Shown: piece after piece, positions 53,277 through 61,941 of the stretch | How positions within the stretch are numbered: the stretch's first letter is position 1 | How the letters are laid out: each line of letters starts with the position of its first letter | Origin: Intestinibacter bartlettii | Lineage (GTDB): Bacteria > Bacillota > Clostridia > Peptostreptococcales > Peptostreptococcaceae | Assembly (NCBI RefSeq): GCF_000154445.1 | Contig: NZ_DS499564.1 | Strand: one strand, 5' to 3' | Length of the DNA: 64,000 bases | Notes under the pieces: model-generated | The model's database searches: none | What the model was told of the DNA's origin: nothing | The model's input: the letters and a program-made list of their open reading frames with translations, nothing else | Position numbers and translations under genes: made by a program

Positions 53277-53696
53277 TTATTCCCCTACATTTTCTACTTG
53301 TACGCTTGTATTATTTTCATAACTTTCAAAAGCAGCATAATTTAATACTACTAACCCAACATTAAAAAGTACAAAGATTAAAAGTACAATTCCAACAGTT
53401 TTCCAAACTCGATGTGAACGTCTATTTTTTATCGCCAATTGTTCATTAACCCTCATCAATTGATCCGCAACTGCATTTACATCTTGTTCCTTTTTTTCTT
53501 CTATTTTTGCACCCAATAATTCACTTACACTTACTTCAAAAATATCCGCGATTTTTATAAGCATATCGGCATCAGGAACTGATAACCCCTTTTCCCATTT
53601 TGAAATTGTTTGACGAACTACATTTAATCTTATTGCTAATTCCTCTTGAGATAGCCCCTTACTTTTTCTAAGTTGTTTTAAATTTTCATTTAACAT
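53277..53696 (-). CDS. XRE family regulator with C-terminal transmembrane segment
   Basis: A 139-residue protein. Residues 5-60 form a Cro/CI helix-turn-helix (LKQLRKSKGLSQEELAIRLN, then VVRQTISKWEKG). A charged linker leads to a single transmembrane helix at about residues 101-121 (VGIVLLIFVLFNVGLVVLNY) and a short polar tail. It could be a membrane-tethered repressor that senses the envelope or an exported compound. An inverted repeat AGCAATG...CATTGCT at 53758-53779 lies in its upstream region. Start ATG follows AGGAGG. Confidence 0.88.
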   Translation of the reverse strand: MLNENLKQLRKSKGLSQEELAIRLNVVRQTISKWEKGLSVPDADMLIKIADIFEVSVSELLGAKIEEKKEQDVNAVADQLMRVNEQLAIKNRRSHRVWKTVGIVLLIFVLFNVGLVVLNYAAFESYENNTSVQVENVGE

Positions 53697-53879
53697 ATAG
53701 AGCCTCCTAAATTTTTAATTTATACTTTTATATTATAAAAACTCGCCAATTTCATCAAGCAATGCAAGTTAACATTGCTGTGCAATGGCTAAATTTCAAT
53801 CATAATTCCCCATAAATATATCTATATATTCTTTACATCTAAAACTGGAACACACAATTTTGATGGTGTTATTTTATAT

Positions 53880-53910
53880 AAAAAGACAGTTGACGATAAA
53901 ATCAACTGCC
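53880..53910 (-). terminator. Terminator after the CpeT-like gene
   Basis: On the minus strand GGCAGTTGA and TCAACTGTC pair (one G-T) around an eight-base loop, followed by TTTTTATA. Confidence 0.8.
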
Positions 53911-53947
53911 TTATAATATCAATATTATATCTTTAAATATTTATTAT

Positions 53948-54499
53948 CTAAATAACCCTCTTATAAATAATTGGTTCATCATATCCGAAAGTTCTCTTAC
54001 CTCTAACTTCCATAGTTTCACTAACCTCTAAATACTCTTCTGAAAATCGTTCAAACAAAGTAAATTTCAAGACAGGTGAAAACATGCTTGTGCTACCACC
54101 TTCCCATACTCCATCTTTTTCAATATATAATGCTGGGGTAAATTTTTCTGATACTCTTAACTCATTATAATCTATTTCTTTTAAATCTTTATAAGTAAAT
54201 GTATTTTTATCATATCCATTTGGTACTTCATAAGAAGTTAATTTAATTCCATTTTCTTCTTGTGTAAATAAAAATAAGTGAGGTGAAGCATGTGTATTTC
54301 CATTTGATGTATAATAACTTTCTTCAACCATAAAAATTCCTTTAAAATCTTCTGGTAAATTTATAATTTTGTCATTACAAATCGTATTTACATGTTCAGC
54401 ATAAGGAAAATCTATATTATCTAGCTTCATTTTGTCAAACTGCTCAGAGTTATTAAAGCTACCTGTCAATATGTTCATAAAATCTTTTAATTTGTTCAT
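53948..54499 (-). CDS. CpcT/CpeT-like protein
   Basis: A 183-residue soluble protein. Its pattern (FMNILTGSFNNSEQF at the N-terminus, then FKGIFMVEESYY, HLFLFTQEENGIKLTSYEVP and FGYDEPIIYKRV) recalls the CpcT/CpeT beta-barrel family, which in cyanobacteria attaches bilins. In Firmicutes such proteins have no known role and no phycobilin. ATG at 54499 follows GGAGG; the gene overlaps the end of the MarR regulator by about 40 bases, so the two are translationally coupled and probably act together. The family assignment is tentative. Confidence 0.6.
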   Translation of the reverse strand: MNKLKDFMNILTGSFNNSEQFDKMKLDNIDFPYAEHVNTICNDKIINLPEDFKGIFMVEESYYTSNGNTHASPHLFLFTQEENGIKLTSYEVPNGYDKNTFTYKDLKEIDYNELRVSEKFTPALYIEKDGVWEGGSTSMFSPVLKFTLFERFSEEYLEVSETMEVRGKRTFGYDEPIIYKRVI

Positions 54500-54935
54500 T
54501 TTGTTTTCCTCCATCTATTTCATTTAATTTAAAAATAATCTTTTTCATTAAATTCATCAATTCTTGTATGCTATTTTCATCAATATCAGATAAAACTTGT
54601 GTATCCCATGAATAAAAGAGTTTCTGGCTCTCTTGGACTATATTTTTACCACTTTCGGTTAAACTCAAAACATTAAATCGTCTATCATTATTATTCTTTC
54701 TCTGATTGATTAAATCTTTCTCTAATAATTTTGTTAAAATACGGTTTAATTGTCCTGCATCTATTTTAAGATATTCTACAATTTCTTTAGGGGAACACTC
54801 ATTATTTTTGCCTATATAAATTAAAACAAATAATTGAGTATAAGTTACCCCAAAGTTAGAAATTTTTTCAGTACAATATGATACAAAGTACTTTCTTATT
54901 ATTGATATATAAACGGCAAATGATTCATTTTTCAC
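54459..54935 (-). CDS. MarR family transcriptional regulator
   Basis: A 158-residue winged-helix regulator. The DNA-binding part is at residues 35-100 (TYTQLFVLIYIGKNNECSPK, then DAGQLNRILTKLLEKDLI and the wing NNNDRRFNVLSLTESG). The GTG at 54935 follows AGAGGTGG and is preferred to a TTG further up. MarR proteins usually repress their own operon and respond to small aromatic or electrophilic compounds. Its overlap with the CpeT-like gene suggests it governs that gene. Confidence 0.88.
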   Translation of the reverse strand: MKNESFAVYISIIRKYFVSYCTEKISNFGVTYTQLFVLIYIGKNNECSPKEIVEYLKIDAGQLNRILTKLLEKDLINQRKNNNDRRFNVLSLTESGKNIVQESQKLFYSWDTQVLSDIDENSIQELMNLMKKIIFKLNEIDGGKQNEQIKRFYEHIDR

Positions 54936-55026
54936 ATTACCACCTCTCAATATTTAACAATTTAGATTATATACAAATTAGTTGACTTTGTCAAACATTC
55001 AAACATTAGTAAAAATAAATTTATAG

Positions 55027-55827
55027 TTATACTAATACTTTTACAAAATTATCAATCACTATATTAAAATATTCTTTTAATACATCATCAATCTTATCTT
55101 CTCGAACTTTTTCTATTTTTATAACTTGACCGTCTTTATAAAAGATTAGTTCTCCATCAAAAAATCTTATATGCTCATCTTCTGTATAACGCGCAACTTT
55201 CATTGAATTTATAAATGGTGAATTTGGGTGTGATTCACAATAAAAAGACGGTAATACATAATCCATATCTAATTGTGGTTCCAAAGAAAAACTATATATC
55301 TGTTTCCAATCTTTTTTAGGCTTTCTTTGATATAAAATATATTCTCCTTCCTGTTTTGGATTATATTCAAACTTATAATCACATTTTCCATCATTTTGGA
55401 CTTTTCCAGCTTCAAGTTCTAAACTTTTTCTAGATAATTCACTCAAAACTCCGACATCAGAAATATATGATTTATCATCTATATCTATTTTTAGTATTCT
55501 ATGAAGTCTCATTCGTGTATTTCCATCTTGATAAATAAATCGTCCCGCTAAATTTGTAACATTAAATCCCAAACTTTTTAACAAATTGCTATAAAGTCCA
55601 TTTAACTCAAAACAATATCCTCCCCTTTGTTTAACAATCATCTTATCAAATAAATCTTGTGCTTCAAGTGATATAGGTTTTCTATTTAAAACATCTATAT
55701 TTTCATATGGGATATGAGTCAAATGAGCTATTTGTAACTTGCACAATGTGTTGTAATCTATTTTAATTTCATCATTATACTCCATCTTTTTTAAATATAA
55801 ATCTATCTGTTCTTTGTTATATATCAT
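55027..55827 (-). CDS. Arylamine N-acetyltransferase
   Basis: A 266-residue NAT-fold enzyme that moves acetyl from acetyl-CoA to arylamines or hydrazines. The Cys-His-Asp triad is Cys72 (RGGYCFELNGL), His109 (RLHRILKID) and Asp124 (YISDVGVL), almost at canonical positions. ATG at 55827 follows AGGAGATG; an ATG 14 codons upstream would add a hydrophobic stretch without a ribosome binding site. The natural substrate is not known. It lies downstream of a bidirectional terminator and forms its own unit. Confidence 0.93.
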   Translation of the reverse strand: MIYNKEQIDLYLKKMEYNDEIKIDYNTLCKLQIAHLTHIPYENIDVLNRKPISLEAQDLFDKMIVKQRGGYCFELNGLYSNLLKSLGFNVTNLAGRFIYQDGNTRMRLHRILKIDIDDKSYISDVGVLSELSRKSLELEAGKVQNDGKCDYKFEYNPKQEGEYILYQRKPKKDWKQIYSFSLEPQLDMDYVLPSFYCESHPNSPFINSMKVARYTEDEHIRFFDGELIFYKDGQVIKIEKVREDKIDDVLKEYFNIVIDNFVKVLV

Positions 55828-55855
55828 AAAATCATCTCCTAAAAATATTTTTATT

Positions 55856-55904
55856 AAAAAAATAAGCATTGATAAGTGGCTTCAATTATCAATGCTTTTA
55901 TTTT
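55856..55904. terminator. Terminator between the methyltransferase operon and the N-acetyltransferase gene
   Basis: AAGCATTGATA and TATCAATGCTT pair around a 12-base loop, with A-rich and T-rich flanks. It ends the corrinoid operon read on the minus strand. Confidence 0.85.
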
Positions 55905-55962
55905 TTATGTTAATAAATTTATCTTATTTATATGGTCGAAAATTTATTTTGGATTCACTTGT

Positions 55963-56766
55963 TTATTTTTTAGGTCCAATCAAACCTTCTCTATATGCAC
56001 CTATATATTCAATACAATATTCATCTTCACCTAATAAAGCTTCTGTTGCATATATAAGTCCTAACATATCTCTGTTTGTTGGGTCTAATATTGCACTATC
56101 TAATCCTGCATTCATTGCTAAAACTGTAAAACCTAAGTTTATTAATTTTCTAACTGGTAAGTTAAATGAAATATTACTTACTGCTGCAGTTATATGGATT
56201 GTAGGATATTCTTTTCTTATAGTGCTTATAACTTCTACATTCATAGCAATTCCATCTTCTGATGTACATAACATTTCAACTAATGGATCTATATGAATTC
56301 TTTCAGGTTTGATATTGTATTCTTCTGCTTTTTTCATTATATTTTTGAATACTCTTAATCTATCTTCTGCTGTTTGTGGTATTCCTGTATCATCTGAAAG
56401 TAAAGCTATTACTTGCCAATCTGTATCTGCTATCGCTGGGAATATTTTATCTATTTTATCCCCTTCCATTGAAACAGAATTGATAATTCCTGGTTTATTA
56501 CAGAATTTATAAGCTTGTAATATTACATCAGCACTTGGACTATCTACTGCTATTGGTAAATCTGTCACTTCTTGAATTTGTTCTATCATCCATTTTAATG
56601 TTTCAACTTCTTGAGCTTCTGGAACTGATGCACAGCAGTCAATATATGTTGCACCACTTTCAGCTTGTATTTTTGCTCTATTTTTTATAAATTCTGCATC
56701 TCTATTTTTTATAGCTTCAGCAACTACTGGAATAGAGCCATTGATTTTTTCACCTATAATAATCAT
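55963..56766 (-). CDS. Pterin-binding methyltransferase (methylcorrinoid:tetrahydrofolate methyltransferase, MT2)
   Basis: A 267-residue TIM-barrel protein of the dihydropteroate-synthase-like family that includes AcsE, MtgA and MtvA. It shows IIGEKINGSIP at the N-terminus, YIDCCASVPEAQEVE, LPIAVDSPSADV, IINSVSMEGDK and HIDPLVEM, the folate-binding strands of the family. In the complex it would take the methyl group from the corrinoid protein and pass it to tetrahydrofolate, feeding the Wood-Ljungdahl pathway. Last gene of the operon; ATG follows GGGGG. Confidence 0.88.
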   Translation of the reverse strand: MIIIGEKINGSIPVVAEAIKNRDAEFIKNRAKIQAESGATYIDCCASVPEAQEVETLKWMIEQIQEVTDLPIAVDSPSADVILQAYKFCNKPGIINSVSMEGDKIDKIFPAIADTDWQVIALLSDDTGIPQTAEDRLRVFKNIMKKAEEYNIKPERIHIDPLVEMLCTSEDGIAMNVEVISTIRKEYPTIHITAAVSNISFNLPVRKLINLGFTVLAMNAGLDSAILDPTNRDMLGLIYATEALLGEDEYCIEYIGAYREGLIGPKK

Positions 56767-56816
56767 CTTTTATCCCCCATCCATCACAATTTTAGATATA
56801 TTTTTATTACTTGAAA

Positions 56817-57875
56817 TTAGTCACAATATAACTTACGAGATTCTGTATACATTGTTTCATATCCTTTTTGTCTACGTTCTTCATTATTTTCACGATACCA
56901 AGCTATATATCTTCCTTCTTTACCATAGTCATGAACTCTATCTTTAACTGCTTGTACATATTCTTCATCACTTAATTTTCCATCTGGGTCTGGTGAGAAA
57001 GAACTTACTTGAGCTAGTTTATCTGCGTATTTTTCTAATATTCCAACCTTATCATTGCAAGCATCTTGACCTTCCCAAGAATCAAATCCAGCTGCTATAA
57101 AGTTTTCGATTTGATTTCCAACACATCCACAAGAATGGAAGTTTACATAAAGACCCATTTCATGAGCTGCATCATTCATTCTCTTATAATGTGGTAACAT
57201 AACTTCTTCAAAAGTAGTTGGTGAGAAGAATGAACTTCTTTGAGTTCCCATATCATCATGGAATGTTATTATGTCAGCATGGTATACTTCTTTTGCAATT
57301 TTCATTAATTCTATATGGAAATCTGTTAATTTAGTATAAAATGCTTCTAATGCTTCTTCCTCTTCTAATAAGTAGCAGAAAGTATCTTCAAAACTTGTTA
57401 AATCTGCTGTTCTTTCAAATAATCCGTTTACGATTGTAAATATAGTTGCTTTGTCTGGGTCGATTACTTTTGCATAATTTTCTTCATAATCTTTTTGCCA
57501 GTCTATAGTTGATAAATCTGGGAATACTAAGCTTTCCCAATTTGTTATATCATCTAATCTTCTTGTTCCTGGTTTGACCATTGCTGCATTTGTCTTTGGT
57601 TCATATTCCCATTCGATTCCAAACCAGTCAATTCCACCTTTACATCTAGCCATAGCATCTGGCATTACTAATGGTTGTATAAAGTTTATATCGAAATAAT
57701 ATGATGGCATCCAAAGTGGTTTTTCACCTCTATATAATCTAAGTACATTTTCTTTTGGTGTAATTGGTGTATGATATTTTACAGTTTCAAATGATTTTGC
57801 GCCATATGGATTTGGTACTGCTGGGTCTATTGTTGGATTTTGTATTTCCTCTATTTTAAAAGAATAATCGCTCAT
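56817..57875 (-). CDS. Uroporphyrinogen decarboxylase-family methyltransferase (MT1, substrate-specific)
   Basis: A 352-residue protein of the UroD-like methyltransferase family (MtaA/MtbA/CmuA and O-demethylase MT1 enzymes). A zinc site is suggested by His247 and Cys249 in NFHSCGCVGN, with Cys274 and Cys351 as further candidates; acidic residues line FHDDMGTQRSSFFSP. Absence of the rest of haem synthesis and the presence of a corrinoid protein and MT2 argue that it demethylates a methylated substrate and loads the corrinoid. The donor is unknown. ATG at 57875 is seven bases after GGGAGG. Confidence 0.85.
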   Translation of the reverse strand: MSDYSFKIEEIQNPTIDPAVPNPYGAKSFETVKYHTPITPKENVLRLYRGEKPLWMPSYYFDINFIQPLVMPDAMARCKGGIDWFGIEWEYEPKTNAAMVKPGTRRLDDITNWESLVFPDLSTIDWQKDYEENYAKVIDPDKATIFTIVNGLFERTADLTSFEDTFCYLLEEEEALEAFYTKLTDFHIELMKIAKEVYHADIITFHDDMGTQRSSFFSPTTFEEVMLPHYKRMNDAAHEMGLYVNFHSCGCVGNQIENFIAAGFDSWEGQDACNDKVGILEKYADKLAQVSSFSPDPDGKLSDEEYVQAVKDRVHDYGKEGRYIAWYRENNEERRQKGYETMYTESRKLYCD

Positions 57876-57954
57876 CTTTTTGCCTCCCAATTTAAAAATT
57901 TATTTTATTTACCTTATCTTTTTCTCAAAATGTTGTATATTTCTATTCTTATTA

Positions 57955-59325
57955 TTAATTTACTTTTGCTTTTTCTTGCAATTCTCTTTCCATTACAGCT
58001 ATATCACTGTCTTTTATTTTGTATCCTAGTAACGGAATTACCGATGCAACTAAGAATATAATTGGAACTACAAGGCATAACATTTTTATTCCGCTAACTG
58101 TTGAACTTGTAATCGCCGCATTAGCATGATATCCAATTGCTGATAATACACTTGTTATAACAACACCTCTAACTGCAATTGATATTTTTATAGCTAAAGA
58201 ACTAAAAGACATTATAACTGCTTTAGTATTTTTACCAGTTTTATATTCGCTATATGTTCCGCAATTTGAATATAAACTTGTTGTATTTCCATAAGATATT
58301 CCGAAGAATATTTGTGCTATACCTAAAAGCACAGTTACTATCATTATATTTGCTGGCATAACATATATAGCTACTAGGCAAACTGCAAATCCTAAAACAC
58401 CTACGATATTTGTCATCTTGCTTCCGAGTTTTGCAACCACATTTTTTGATATAAGTGAACCAACTAATGCCCCTACATTGAATACTACTAATATAATTGA
58501 CATTGCTGCTTCATCTTGAAGAACAACTTTAGCATAATATGCAACAGTCGCCATCAAAGTATAATATCCAATTAGTTTTAAAAAGTCGAAAATTAAAACT
58601 AATAATAATTGTGGGTTTGATGCAATACTTTTGCCCATATCTTTGAATGAGATTGATTTTGCATGTTTTGAACTATCATGTGATACTTCTTTTGGTTCAT
58701 CATAACCTTTAGTAATAGCAAAATGTATTAAATAACATACTGTAAAAGTAACTGATGCTATTAAAGCTGTCATTGTATAACCAACAACACCTGTTGAACT
58801 TGCGAATATTCCTAAGAAGAATATATTTAATACTGGTACAAGATATGAAGCAAGTATTTTTCCTGCACTTGAACCAGCTGATATTCTACCTGAAAGAAAT
58901 GCTCTTCCTTCTGGATCATCAGTAAGTTCACCAACTAAAGTTCTGTTTGCTGTCCAACATATATTCCAAATTCCATGACTTAGAACATATCCCAAACCAC
59001 AAAGCAATGCAGCCATTGGGTCAGAACCAATCTTAGTAAACATCAATACGAAAAATGCTACTACAAACGGTGGGCAATATATCAACCAAGGTCTATATTT
59101 TCCATTTTTGAAGTTAACCTTATCTATTATTACCCCCGCCAACATAGCTGTTATAGCATCTGCTATACCTGCTACAGATGTTATCGCTGCAACTAGCGCC
59201 AACGGTAGTTGCGCCACATCTGTTAAGAATATTACAAAGAACGTTGTCTCAACTGTACTCATAAATGAAAATCCTACTTCGCTTATTCCCCAAAACGATT
59301 TTATTTTATTATTTATTTTTTTCAT
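57955..59325 (-). CDS. MFS/GPH-type permease
   Basis: A 456-residue transporter with twelve hydrophobic segments. Its opening (SFWGISEVGFSFMSTVETTF), LPLALVAAITSVAGIADAIT and KYRPWLIYCP resemble the glycoside-pentoside-hexuronide:cation symporter group (MelB-like). It is encoded between the corrinoid protein and the MT1 gene, so it very probably imports their methylated substrate. That would suggest a polar or glycosidic compound, though GPH-like permeases with other substrates are known. Confidence 0.88.
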   Translation of the reverse strand: MKKINNKIKSFWGISEVGFSFMSTVETTFFVIFLTDVAQLPLALVAAITSVAGIADAITAMLAGVIIDKVNFKNGKYRPWLIYCPPFVVAFFVLMFTKIGSDPMAALLCGLGYVLSHGIWNICWTANRTLVGELTDDPEGRAFLSGRISAGSSAGKILASYLVPVLNIFFLGIFASSTGVVGYTMTALIASVTFTVCYLIHFAITKGYDEPKEVSHDSSKHAKSISFKDMGKSIASNPQLLLVLIFDFLKLIGYYTLMATVAYYAKVVLQDEAAMSIILVVFNVGALVGSLISKNVVAKLGSKMTNIVGVLGFAVCLVAIYVMPANIMIVTVLLGIAQIFFGISYGNTTSLYSNCGTYSEYKTGKNTKAVIMSFSSLAIKISIAVRGVVITSVLSAIGYHANAAITSSTVSGIKMLCLVVPIIFLVASVIPLLGYKIKDSDIAVMERELQEKAKVN

Positions 59326-59392
59326 AAAGAATCCTCATTTTTATTTTATTTTTTATTTAATATCCACCCTTGCACTAAAACTTTTTCTAATC

Positions 59393-60043
59393 TTAAGCTG
59401 GTACACTTACTGAAGTTGCTAATTTTTTAGCTACTTGAGCTGCACTAGCTGCATCTTCTGTATAAGCATCTGCTCCTATTTCATCTGCAAATTCTTGAGT
59501 TATTGGAGCTCCACCAACCATAACTTTTATTTTATCTCTACCTGGATATTCATTAAGTGCTTTTACTGTTTCTTTTAAAGCTGGCATAGTAGTTGTTAAA
59601 AGTGCTGATGCTCCTACTATTTTTACATCAGGATTTTCTTGTAATGCTTGAATAAATTTTTCTGCTGGTACATCAACACCTAAGTCGATAACTTCAAATC
59701 CTGCACTTTCAAGCATCATTATAACTAAGTTTTTACCTATATCGTGTAAGTCACCTGCAACTGTTCCCATTATCATTTTTCCTGCTGAAACTGCATTATC
59801 TCCAACTAATAATGGTTTTAAAACTTCAACACCTTTTTGCATTGCACGTGCTGCTACTAACATTTCTGGAACGAATATTTCATTTTTTGTAAATTTATCA
59901 CCTACTACTGTCATTGAGTCTATCATTGCATTTAATATTTCTGGTGCAGTTGCGCCTGAATCTAGAGCTTCTTGAACTAAACCTGCTACTTTTTTAGATT
60001 TACCTCTTTCTACTGCTGTTGCTACTTCTTGAATTTTAGACAT
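59393..60043 (-). CDS. Corrinoid protein (cobalamin-binding methyl carrier)
   Basis: A 216-residue methyl carrier. The N-terminal helical cap (about residues 1-88, MSKIQEVATAVERGKSKKVA) precedes a B12-binding Rossmann domain. DLHDIGKNLV at residues 98-107 supplies His100, the lower cobalt ligand, with GASALLTTTMP and GGAPITQEFADEIGAD completing the motif set. It accepts the methyl from MT1 and gives it to MT2. First gene of the minus-strand operon; ATG at 60043 follows AGGGGG. Confidence 0.94.
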   Translation of the reverse strand: MSKIQEVATAVERGKSKKVAGLVQEALDSGATAPEILNAMIDSMTVVGDKFTKNEIFVPEMLVAARAMQKGVEVLKPLLVGDNAVSAGKMIMGTVAGDLHDIGKNLVIMMLESAGFEVIDLGVDVPAEKFIQALQENPDVKIVGASALLTTTMPALKETVKALNEYPGRDKIKVMVGGAPITQEFADEIGADAYTEDAASAAQVAKKLATSVSVPA

Positions 60044-60350
60044 ATTATTTCCCCCTAACATATAATAAATATTTTTTTAATCATTTTGTTAACTTTTTCT
60101 TTGTGTCTGTTTGTTTTTCTTTTCTTTATATTTAAAGTATAGGATTTTAAGAGTGGTATTTTCAATGTAGGAATATATGAATTTTTTATAAAATTTTATA
60201 ATTTTCATATAAAGTTTATTTGTAGATTCTTATAAAAAAATCATATTATTTTTGAATAAATCTACATTTTTTACCAATTATTATTTTTAATGCTCTATAA
60301 TATAAATTAGAAACATTTATTTTTAGTGATTTTTAGAAAAGGAGGCCAAA
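60044..60350. other. Divergent promoter region of the corrinoid operon and PucR genes
   Basis: About 300 bases without a gene. An imperfect dyad runs from ATATGAA (60175-60181) to TTCATAT (60204-60210) around A/T runs, and may be a regulator site. No riboswitch, including cobalamin type, was recognised. Confidence 0.4.
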
Positions 60351-61928
60351 ATGTATATCAGCATTAATGAAATATTAGACAAATTTTTTAAATTCACTTC
60401 AAGATACAAAATATCATTTGATAGTGAAATAGTAAATTTTAAGTTTTCAACTAAAAATCTTAAAGATTATAGCCCATATTGTTTATATATTTTTAGGTCT
60501 AATAAACTTCCAAATGAAATTTTTAATTATGATAAAATAAATTTTTTAATAATAGGCGAGCCAGAAGATTTGCCTTACTTAAACAACTGCAACTATATTA
60601 TATTAGAAGAGAAATCTATTTCTATATTTGAGATAATAACACTAATTCAAAATCTATTAAATTTTGATGATGCCCTTTCATCTTTCAAGGAAAAACTATT
60701 TTTCAGTATTGAAGATGATCTATCTATCAATAATATGATTTCTATAGCTTTTGAGTATTTAAACAACCCTATAATGGTGCTAAATTCTAAATATGAAACT
60801 TGTTATTTTGAACTTGGAAAAACTATTTTAAATGATCCAGTTTGGGAATTTCAATTAAAAAACAATCGTCCCCATCCTGAATATTCATTAAAATACAATA
60901 AAAGTAGAGAAAACCGACTTATAGCAGAATCTAGCTATAATCATGTTATTACTTTCTTTGAAGGTCTTATGAATCATAGGGAAATTGCAATCCCAATAAA
61001 ACATATTGATTTTTCAATTGGGCGTATATGTGTGTTGGAAGTCAATCGAGATATTACTCAAAGTGATATACATATTCTCAAGACTCTGGCAAAAATGATG
61101 TATCCTCTTATGATTTCTGATAAAAAATTTCTAAACTTAGAAACATCCAGATTTGATTATGTTTTGAGCGACTTAATGAATAATCCAAAGCCAAACATGT
61201 TACTTATGAGAAAAAAATTATCCAACTTTAAATTCGACTTAGATTCAAATATGTACCTTCTTTGTCTGTGTGATTTGGATAATATAAATTCAAAATCTAA
61301 GGTAAACTATGTCAAACAAATGGTTCAAGGCATATTTGAAAAACACTATGTATTTGTATTTGATAAAAACATTATTGTTCTTTATAACAATAAAAATTCA
61401 TTTGATTATTTTAAGAAATGCAAAGAATACGAAGAGTTTCTCGAATTTATAAAAAACTACACATTGTCAGTTGGTGTAAGCAAATTATTTGATGGGATTT
61501 CTGGAATAAGAAATGCTTATTTTGAATCATTGTCAGCCATAAATTTTGCAAATCGTCTTAATTGTATTTATAGCAAAGAACCCTCTATAAATTTTTATGA
61601 TGATTATGTTTTGCATGACTTAGTTTACGATTTTGTGGCTAAGAAAAAACTTCACTATATCTTGGATTCAACAATAATAAACCTTTTAGCTGATAATAAT
61701 ACAAATTTAATTTCAACAGTTAAATGCTATTTAGATTGTGGAGAAAATCTAAACTTCATATCAGATAAGCTTGGAATTCACTATAATACATTAAAATATA
61801 GAATAAATAAATTGAAAACTAAATACTTTATCGATTTGAAAAATCCGGATTCATTAGTAAAATTAAAACTTGCAATGATTGCATTAGAAATATCAAAGGG
61901 GTATGACTTAGATCTTGGTTTAAACTAA
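60351..61928 (+). CDS. PucR/CdaR-type transcriptional regulator 1
   Basis: A 525-residue regulator. Its C-terminus is the PucR helix-turn-helix (SDKLGIHYNTLKYRINKLKT). The middle carries a CdaR GGDEF-like region (TLSVGVSKLFDGISGIRNAY, YDDYVLHDLVYDF), and the first half is a poorly conserved sensor region. PucR-type proteins activate catabolic genes in response to the substrate. It is divergent from the corrinoid operon and followed by a paralogue after 13 bases. Start ATG follows AAAGGAGG. Confidence 0.9.
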   Translation: MYISINEILDKFFKFTSRYKISFDSEIVNFKFSTKNLKDYSPYCLYIFRSNKLPNEIFNYDKINFLIIGEPEDLPYLNNCNYIILEEKSISIFEIITLIQNLLNFDDALSSFKEKLFFSIEDDLSINNMISIAFEYLNNPIMVLNSKYETCYFELGKTILNDPVWEFQLKNNRPHPEYSLKYNKSRENRLIAESSYNHVITFFEGLMNHREIAIPIKHIDFSIGRICVLEVNRDITQSDIHILKTLAKMMYPLMISDKKFLNLETSRFDYVLSDLMNNPKPNMLLMRKKLSNFKFDLDSNMYLLCLCDLDNINSKSKVNYVKQMVQGIFEKHYVFVFDKNIIVLYNNKNSFDYFKKCKEYEEFLEFIKNYTLSVGVSKLFDGISGIRNAYFESLSAINFANRLNCIYSKEPSINFYDDYVLHDLVYDFVAKKKLHYILDSTIINLLADNNTNLISTVKCYLDCGENLNFISDKLGIHYNTLKYRINKLKTKYFIDLKNPDSLVKLKLAMIALEISKGYDLDLGLN

Positions 61929-61941
61929 AAGGGGGTAAAAT

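Noticed and set aside
60044..60350. Possible cobalamin riboswitch before the corrinoid operon
   Set aside because: The B12-box consensus (GCCACTG) was not seen on either strand of the region.
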